Assembly (NCBI RefSeq): GCF_000442275.2
Contig: NZ_KE557307.1
Location: 1-60,333, forward strand
DNA: 60,333 nt
Origin: Litoreibacter arenae DSM 19593
Lineage (GTDB): Bacteria; Pseudomonadota; Alphaproteobacteria; Rhodobacterales; Rhodobacteraceae
Direction: 5' to 3'
In this document: positions 55,145-60,333 of the stretch, piece by piece
How positions within the stretch are numbered: position 1 is the first letter of the stretch
Layout of the letters: every line of letters starts with the position of its first letter
Notes under the pieces: model-generated
Told to the model about the DNA's origin: nothing
Database searches by the model: none
Seen by the model: only the letters and a program-made list of their open reading frames with translations
Program-made: the position numbers and the translations under genes

Positions 55145-56484
55145 TGGAAAGCGAAATCATTCTGATCCTCTTCGGCGGGTTCCTTCTGCTGCTGTTTCTT
55201 GGCGCGCCGATCACGGTGGCCTTGGGTGTCTCGACCCTGATCTCGTTTATCTATCTGGATGAAGACCCGATCAAGTTCGTGCAGATCGCCTACACCTCCG
55301 TCGGCTCGTTCCCTCTGATGGCCTTGCCCGCGTTTATCCTCGCAGGCGCATTGATGGAGGCGTCCGGGTTATCAAGGCGGCTAATCAACGTGGCCGAAAG
55401 TTTCGCCGGTCCCTTCACCGGTGGCATGTCCGCGGCAACCGTCTTCGCCTGCCTGTTCTTCGGCGCGATCTCCGGCTCCGGTCCCGCAACAACGGCGGCT
55501 GTGGGCATGCTGATGATCCCCGCCATGATCCAGCGCGGCTACGGGCGCAGCTATTCTTCGGCGATTACCGCGTCTTCGGGTGGTCTGGGTATCGTGATCC
55601 CGCCGTCCATTCCGTTGATCATCTTCGGCATTGCAGCGCTTGGCATGCCCGCTCCGCCTGAAGCCGTGGAAAAATTCGGCAACTTTCAGACCGTTTCGAT
55701 CCCGAAACTGTTCATCGCCGGTTTCATGCCAGCCTTCCTGATCGCGGGCAGCTTGCTGCTGATGAACTATATCCTCGCCAAAAAGCACGGCTACAAAGGC
55801 TCCGCCGAAGGCTGGTCCGCACGGCAGATCTGGTGTGAGCTATATCGCGGGTTCTGGGCGCTGATGGCCCCGATTGTGATCCTTGGCGGCATCTATTCGG
55901 GCTTCTTCACGCCCACCGAAGCCGCAATCGTGGCGATCTTCTACACGCTTGTCGTCGGCACCTTCATCTACCGCGAGTTGAGCTGGAACAAGCTGTTCAC
56001 CGCGCTTGAGACGACGACATGGCTGACCGGACGTGTCTTGCTCATCATGTTCACGGCAACGGTGTTCGGCCGCCTGCTGGTGGAAAACCAGATCCCCGCC
56101 GTGATCGCCAACGGCATGCTGTCCGTGACGGACAACATCTATATCATCTGGGCTTTGGTGATCTTCTTCCTGCTGTTCGTCGGCATGTTCATGGAGACGC
56201 TGGCAACAATCCTGATTCTGGTGCCGGTCATGCTGCCTGTGGCCTACAGTGTCGGGATCGACCCGATCCACTTCGGTGTGGTGATGGTATGCTGCCTTGG
56301 CATCGGCTTCCAGACGCCGCCATTGGGTGAAAACCTGTTCATTGCCTCGGGCATCTCGAACATCTCGATCGAAAAGATTTCGATCGCGGCCCTGCCCTTC
56401 GCCTTCATCAACACGATCGCGATTTTCATCATCGCGTTTGTCCCTGAAATCTCGCTCTGGTTGCCCCGCTTCTTTGGCTACTGA
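55144..56484 (+). CDS. tauM: TRAP transporter large permease (TauM)
   Basis: 446 aa with about twelve hydrophobic segments, DctM family. Motifs: SLPLMALPAFILAGALM-type (FPLMALPAFILAG), the ATVFACLFFGAISGSGPATTAA segment with the sodium/substrate-binding GSGPAT, and GGLGIVIPPSIPLIIFG repeated in the second half as GIGFQTPPLGENLF. It moves the substrate from TauK using the sodium gradient. Confidence 0.93.
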   Translation: MESEIILILFGGFLLLLFLGAPITVALGVSTLISFIYLDEDPIKFVQIAYTSVGSFPLMALPAFILAGALMEASGLSRRLINVAESFAGPFTGGMSAATVFACLFFGAISGSGPATTAAVGMLMIPAMIQRGYGRSYSSAITASSGGLGIVIPPSIPLIIFGIAALGMPAPPEAVEKFGNFQTVSIPKLFIAGFMPAFLIAGSLLLMNYILAKKHGYKGSAEGWSARQIWCELYRGFWALMAPIVILGGIYSGFFTPTEAAIVAIFYTLVVGTFIYRELSWNKLFTALETTTWLTGRVLLIMFTATVFGRLLVENQIPAVIANGMLSVTDNIYIIWALVIFFLLFVGMFMETLATILILVPVMLPVAYSVGIDPIHFGVVMVCCLGIGFQTPPLGENLFIASGISNISIEKISIAALPFAFINTIAIFIIAFVPEISLWLPRFFGY

Positions 56485-56508
56485 TCCGCGATCGAAAAGG
56501 AGTTTCCT

Positions 56509-57012
56509 ATGAAAAACATGATAACACATATCCTTTGCGCGACGGATCTGTCCAAGCATTCGGCCTACACGATGTGCCATGCGGCCAGCCTTGCGGCGGC
56601 GACGGGTGCCAAGCTGCATCTGGTGCATGCTGTTATTCCGATGAGCGACGAGACCAAGACGGCCTTGCGGATGTATATGCAAGCCTCCGGCTCAGGCGAA
56701 GCGGCTGACAAGGCGCGGCATGACTACGCGAAAACCGTCATGGCGGAGCGTCAGAAGGAGTTCTGGGATCACGTCGCCGAAGAGGACAAGGACATCCGAA
56801 AGCAAGTCGCATCCATCGAGCTTGTGGACGGCTACCCGGCAGAGGTGATCTTGCGCCGTGCCGCGGAGCTGAAATGCGACCTCATCGTCATCGGGGCCCA
56901 TGAGCACGGCTTCACGCAAACCTTCCTTGGCACCGTCGCGAAACGCGTCTTGCGACGGTCAACAATACCGACACTCGTCGTCCCTTATCAGGACACCAAC
57001 AAGAACACCTAG
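56509..57012 (+). CDS. Universal stress protein (UspA family)
   Basis: 167 aa. Opens ILCATDLSKHSAYTMCHAAS; the ATP-binding signature reads LIVIGAHEHGFTQTFLGTVAKRVLRRSTIPTLVVP (G-2x-G-9x-G(S/T)-type, here with extra residues). UspA proteins commonly follow TRAP transporter genes, as TeaD does for ectoine, and may regulate the importer. AAAGGAG precedes the start 24 bp after tauM. Confidence 0.87.
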   Translation: MKNMITHILCATDLSKHSAYTMCHAASLAAATGAKLHLVHAVIPMSDETKTALRMYMQASGSGEAADKARHDYAKTVMAERQKEFWDHVAEEDKDIRKQVASIELVDGYPAEVILRRAAELKCDLIVIGAHEHGFTQTFLGTVAKRVLRRSTIPTLVVPYQDTNKNT

Positions 57013-57037
57013 TTCACTTAAAATAATGGAGACTACC

Positions 57038-57424
57038 ATGACCAAGACCCTGACAGCTCAGGACTTGTCCGAAACTTTTGATGCCTTCAACCGCCATGAC
57101 GTCGATGGCGTCATGACCCATTTTGCCGATGATTGCGTGTTCTACACCGTCGGCGGCGACGAGGTATACGGCGCAAAAATCGAAGGCGCAGACGCCATTG
57201 CGAAAGCGTTTTCCGCCGTTTGGGCAGGCATGAAAGACGCCCATTGGGACCATCACAGCCACTTCGTTCACGGCGACCGCGCCGTGTCGGAATGGACCTT
57301 CTCGGGCACCGGCGCCGATGGCATGCGCGTCGAGGCGCAAGGCGCGGACATCTTCACCCTGCGCGACGGCAAGATCGTTGTGAAACAAGCACTTCGAAAA
57401 TCACGGCCGCCATTCAAGGCGTAA
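57038..57424 (+). CDS. tauX: Taurine dehydrogenase small subunit (TauX)
   Basis: 128 aa from the ATG at 57038 (GGAG six bases upstream, chosen over an ATG at 57026). SnoaL/NTF2-like fold: SETFDAFNRHDVDGVMTHFADDCVFYTVGG, then GADAIAKAFSAVWAGM, WDHHSHFVHGDRAVSEWTF and ADIFTLRDGKI. In Rhodobacter and Paracoccus a small protein of this type pairs with TauY in taurine dehydrogenase. The role is assigned from position. Confidence 0.85.
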   Translation: MTKTLTAQDLSETFDAFNRHDVDGVMTHFADDCVFYTVGGDEVYGAKIEGADAIAKAFSAVWAGMKDAHWDHHSHFVHGDRAVSEWTFSGTGADGMRVEAQGADIFTLRDGKIVVKQALRKSRPPFKA

Positions 57425-57451
57425 TTGTCATCTCATTGATGGAGCAATAAA

Positions 57452-58846
57452 ATGCCACACAGACCCAAACACTGGCCCAAGGCCAGCTACGACCCACGAT
57501 ACGACCCGATCGTCGACGCAGGCCCCGGTCACAACCGGGACCACGCGCCGACATACTGGATCGGCACGGCCGGAACACCGCCCGAGGATGACGGCCCCGT
57601 AACCGGCGATATTGACGCGGATGTCGTCGTCGTCGGCTCCGGCTACACGGGCTTGTCTACGGCAATCCATCTGGCCAAGGAACATGGCATCAAGGCCCAT
57701 GTTCTTGAGGCGAACACGGCTGCCTGGGGCTGCTCCACCCGCAACGGCGGGCAGGCGCAGATCTCTTCTGGCCGTCTCAAGCGGTCGGAATGGATCAAGC
57801 GTTGGGGCGTTGACGTCGCCAAGGGAATGCACGCCGAGGTGTGCGAGGCGTTCGAGTTGTTCAACGACCTGATCAACTCTGACGACATTGATTGCGATCC
57901 ACAAACCGGCGGGCATTTCTACATTGCCCACCGCGAAAAGGTGATGGCAAAGCTGGAGAAGGAATGCGGCGTTCTGAACGACGTGTTCGGCTACGGCTCG
58001 CGCATGGTGTCGCGTGACGAGTTGCACCAAAACTACGTACGCGACCAAGAGGCACATGGGGCAATGTGGGAGCCTGACGGCACCGCGATCCACGCGGCAA
58101 AGCTGGCGTTCGGCTATATCCGTCTGGCACGGAAACTCGGTGCAAAGATCCACACGGCCAGCCCGGTCATGGGTTGGAAGACAGTGGACGGCGTTCACCA
58201 TCTGACCACCCCCGGCGGAACCGTGCGCGCCCGTGCGGTGGCCTTGGCGACGGCGGGCTACACCCCGCCCGGACTGAACGAGAAAACCAAGCATCGCCTG
58301 ATGCCCATTCTGTCCAACTCCATCGTGACGCGCCCGCTGACCGAAGAGGAAAAGGCGGAATGCGGGTTCAAGGTCAAGTCTCCCCTGACCGACACGCGCA
58401 CCTTGCGGCACTACTACCGCTTCTTGCCCGATGACCGCGTGCAAATCGGCAGCCGTAGCGCCATCACGGGTCTCGACGCAGAGAACCCCAAGCACTTGGA
58501 CTTGCTGCAAAAAGGACTCTACCGCAAGTTCCCTGCGCTTGAAGGGATCGAGCTTGATTACTCCTGGTGGGGATGGGTGGATGTCAGCCACGACATGATG
58601 CCACGCATCTTCCAGCCCGACCCGAAGAAAACGATCTTCTACGCGATGGGCTATGGCGGCAACGGCGTGATGTATTCTGCCCAAGCCGGCAAGCGCATGG
58701 CGCAGATGGTTGCGGGGCAAGGCAAGGATCTCAAGCTGCCGATCTTTACCTCGCAACTGCCAAGCCACGGCATCCTGACTCCCTTCCGCAGGTTGGGCCA
58801 GCGCATGGCCTATCCCTATTACTACCTTCGCGACGAAATTCTGTAA
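57452..58846 (+). CDS. tauY: Taurine dehydrogenase large subunit (TauY)
   Basis: 464 aa. FAD-binding motif VVVVGSGYTGLSTAIHLAKEHG at residues about 55-75, GCSTRNGGQAQISSGRL typical of DAO-type oxidases, and the C-terminal FAD segment FYAMGYGGNGVMYSAQAGKRMAQ. It oxidatively deaminates taurine to sulfoacetaldehyde and ammonium, passing electrons to the respiratory chain. The start lies 27 bp after tauX, with TGGAGC upstream. Confidence 0.9.
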   Translation: MPHRPKHWPKASYDPRYDPIVDAGPGHNRDHAPTYWIGTAGTPPEDDGPVTGDIDADVVVVGSGYTGLSTAIHLAKEHGIKAHVLEANTAAWGCSTRNGGQAQISSGRLKRSEWIKRWGVDVAKGMHAEVCEAFELFNDLINSDDIDCDPQTGGHFYIAHREKVMAKLEKECGVLNDVFGYGSRMVSRDELHQNYVRDQEAHGAMWEPDGTAIHAAKLAFGYIRLARKLGAKIHTASPVMGWKTVDGVHHLTTPGGTVRARAVALATAGYTPPGLNEKTKHRLMPILSNSIVTRPLTEEEKAECGFKVKSPLTDTRTLRHYYRFLPDDRVQIGSRSAITGLDAENPKHLDLLQKGLYRKFPALEGIELDYSWWGWVDVSHDMMPRIFQPDPKKTIFYAMGYGGNGVMYSAQAGKRMAQMVAGQGKDLKLPIFTSQLPSHGILTPFRRLGQRMAYPYYYLRDEIL

Positions 58847-58870
58847 CTCCTCCAGAAAAGGAATATTCAC

Positions 58871-60333
58871 ATGAAAATGACCACTGAAGAGGCCTTCGTT
58901 AAGGTCCTCCAAATGCACGGTATCGACAACGCGTTCGGTATCATCGGCTCCGCAATGATGCCCATCTCCGATCTGTTTCCCGCAGCGGGCATCAAGTTCT
59001 GGGACTGCGCCCATGAAACATCCGGCGGCATGATCGCGGATGGCTACACACGTGCGTCCGGCAAAATGTCCATGATGATTGCCCAGAACGGCCCCGGCAT
59101 CACCAACTTCGTGACGCCCGTGAAAACGGCTTACTGGAACCACACTCCGCTGCTGCTGGTGACCCCGCAGGCGGCGAACAAGACCATCGGTCAGGGTGGC
59201 TTCCAGGAAATCGAGCAGATGAAACTGTTCGAGGACATGGTCTGCTATCAGGAAGAGGTCCGCGACCCGTCGCGCATGGCCGAAGTTCTGAACCGCGTGA
59301 TCGAAAAAGCATGGCGCGGCTCCGCACCTGCACAGATCAACATCCCGCGCGACTACTGGACCCAAGTGATCGACATCGAGCTGCCCCAGATCATCCGTCT
59401 GGAGCGTCCCCAAGGCGGCGAGCAAGCTGTCAAGGACGCGGCCAAACTGCTGTCTGAGGCCGAGTTCCCCGTGATCCTCAACGGTGCGGGTGTGGTTCTG
59501 TCCGGGGGTATCGACGCCTCCGCCAAACTGGCCGAGGCACTGGATGCGCCTGTCGCTTGCAACTACCAGCACAACGACGCTTTCCCGGGCTCGCACCCGC
59601 TGGGCGTTGGTCCTCTGGGCTATAACGGCTCCAAGGCGGCAATGGAAATCATCCAGAAGGCAGACGTCGTGCTGGCCCTTGGCAACCGTCTCAACCCCTT
59701 CTCCACCCTGCCCGGCTACGGCATCGACTACTGGCCCAAAGACGCCAAGATCATTCAGGTCGATATCAACTCCGACCGCATCGGTCTGACCAAGAAGGTT
59801 GACGTGGCCATTCAGGGCGACGCCAAGCGCGTGGCAGAACAGCTGCTCGAAAACCTCGCCGATGGCGCGGGCGACAAGGGCCGCAAGGAGCGCAAGGAAC
59901 TGGTCGCGCTGACCAAATCCCGCTGGGCGCAGGAATTGTCCTCGATGGATCACGAGGACGACGCCGACGAAGGCATCGACTGGAACGAGCGTGCCCGCAA
60001 AGCCAAGCCGGATCACATGGCCCCCCGCCAAGCATGGCGCGCGATCATGTCAGCGCTGCCGAAGGATGCGATCATCTCGTCGGACATCGGCAACAACTGC
60101 GCCATCGGCAATGCCTATCCGTCGTTCGAGAAGGGCCGCAAATATCTGGCTCCGGGTCTGTTCGGCCCCTGCGGCTACGGCCTGCCCGCGATCCTCGGTG
60201 CCAAGATCGGCTGCCCTGACGTTCCGGTCGTAGGCTTTGCCGGCGACGGCGCGTTCGGCATCTCCATGAACGAGATGACGGCCTGCGGTCGCGGCGACTG
60301 GCCCGCCATCACCATGGTCATCTTCCGCAACTA
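58871..60333 (+). CDS. xsc: Sulfoacetaldehyde acetyltransferase Xsc (truncated by window edge)
   Basis: 488 codons from the ATG at 58871 (AAAAGGAA upstream), running off the window; the family is about 590 aa. Thiamine-diphosphate enzyme: the N-terminal Pyr domain has FWDCAHETSGGMIADGYTRASGK with the conserved Glu, then IAQNGPGITNF. A central domain follows (ILNGAGVVLSG, LALGNRLNPFSTLPG). The PP domain has GPCGYGLPAILGAKIGCP and the metal-binding GDGAFGISMNEM. It converts sulfoacetaldehyde and phosphate to acetyl phosphate and sulfite. Confidence 0.95.
   Translation, partial: MKMTTEEAFVKVLQMHGIDNAFGIIGSAMMPISDLFPAAGIKFWDCAHETSGGMIADGYTRASGKMSMMIAQNGPGITNFVTPVKTAYWNHTPLLLVTPQAANKTIGQGGFQEIEQMKLFEDMVCYQEEVRDPSRMAEVLNRVIEKAWRGSAPAQINIPRDYWTQVIDIELPQIIRLERPQGGEQAVKDAAKLLSEAEFPVILNGAGVVLSGGIDASAKLAEALDAPVACNYQHNDAFPGSHPLGVGPLGYNGSKAAMEIIQKADVVLALGNRLNPFSTLPGYGIDYWPKDAKIIQVDINSDRIGLTKKVDVAIQGDAKRVAEQLLENLADGAGDKGRKERKELVALTKSRWAQELSSMDHEDDADEGIDWNERARKAKPDHMAPRQAWRAIMSALPKDAIISSDIGNNCAIGNAYPSFEKGRKYLAPGLFGPCGYGLPAILGAKIGCPDVPVVGFAGDGAFGISMNEMTACGRGDWPAITMVIFRN

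Noticed and set aside
57428-60031. 867-codon open frame on the minus strand across tauY and xsc
   Set aside because: It is antisense to two well recognised enzymes and rich in Arg, His, Gly and Asp, typical of a GC-rich shadow frame; no family is seen.

Overview
The window looks like accessory DNA of an alphaproteobacterium of the Rhodobacteraceae (Roseobacter/Paracoccus side). The reasons are the order of a complete cytochrome cd1 nitrite reductase (nir) cluster, a TauR-TauKLM-TauXY-Xsc taurine pathway of the Rhodobacter type, a DUF1127 protein, and plasmid-type parB and ardC remnants. It is a mosaic of modules separated by insertion-sequence (IS) debris, so a plasmid, chromid or genomic island is likely. 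No replication gene, rRNA, tRNA or CRISPR array was seen.

Region 1 (1-18.2 kb) is a broken plasmid backbone: a parB C-terminal fragment between an IS481-type and an IS3-type element, the first codons of a small gene cut by the same IS3, and an ardC antirestriction gene split in two. The two ardC halves lie 14.8 kb apart on the same strand. Between them, at 2180-17025, is an apparent mobile element with near-identical 14-bp terminal inverted repeats (TTATCYTGACAGTC) and an imperfect 6-bp flanking direct repeat. It carries three tandem, 4-bp-overlapping tyrosine recombinases of 461, 601 and 718 aa and about 8 kb of cargo. This matches the architecture described for GInt islands (ginABCD), but no intact ginD is visible. 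The cargo is a GlxA-type regulator divergent from a nine-gene co-directional run: winged-helix methyltransferase, DUF1127 protein, flavin monooxygenase, exported beta-propeller protein, cupin, glutathione transferase, second methyltransferase, LysE-type exporter and RibD-like reductase. I do not recognise this as a described pathway. It is the best candidate in the window for an undescribed system.

Region 2 (18.5-37.6 kb) is a lower-GC surface-polysaccharide module bounded and interrupted by IS copies and remnants. It holds two glycosyltransferases, a PAPS-type sulfotransferase-like protein, an ABC-2 capsule exporter (KpsMT/E-like), the dTDP-rhamnose operon rfbC-B-D-A, a secreted fusion of a glycoside hydrolase-like domain to RTX repeats, and decayed UDP-glucose dehydrogenase and methyltransferase-like genes. 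The content resembles the rhamnose operons of roseobacter 'biofilm plasmids'.

Region 3 (37.7-51.8 kb) is the denitrification module. nirS-E-C-F-DL-G-H-J-N plus a CbiX-like chelatase gene read leftward; nirI reads divergently; nirX (ApbE family) lies at the far end; a Dnr-type Crp/Fnr regulator and a DUF4202 gene follow nirI. TTGAC-N4-GTCAA-type sites lie before nirX and between nirS and nirI. Together these genes make cytochrome cd1, synthesise heme d1 and maintain the enzyme.

Region 4 (51.9 kb to the end) is taurine catabolism: tauR divergent from tauKLM (TRAP importer), a universal stress protein, tauX-tauY (taurine dehydrogenase) and xsc (sulfoacetaldehyde acetyltransferase), which runs off the window.
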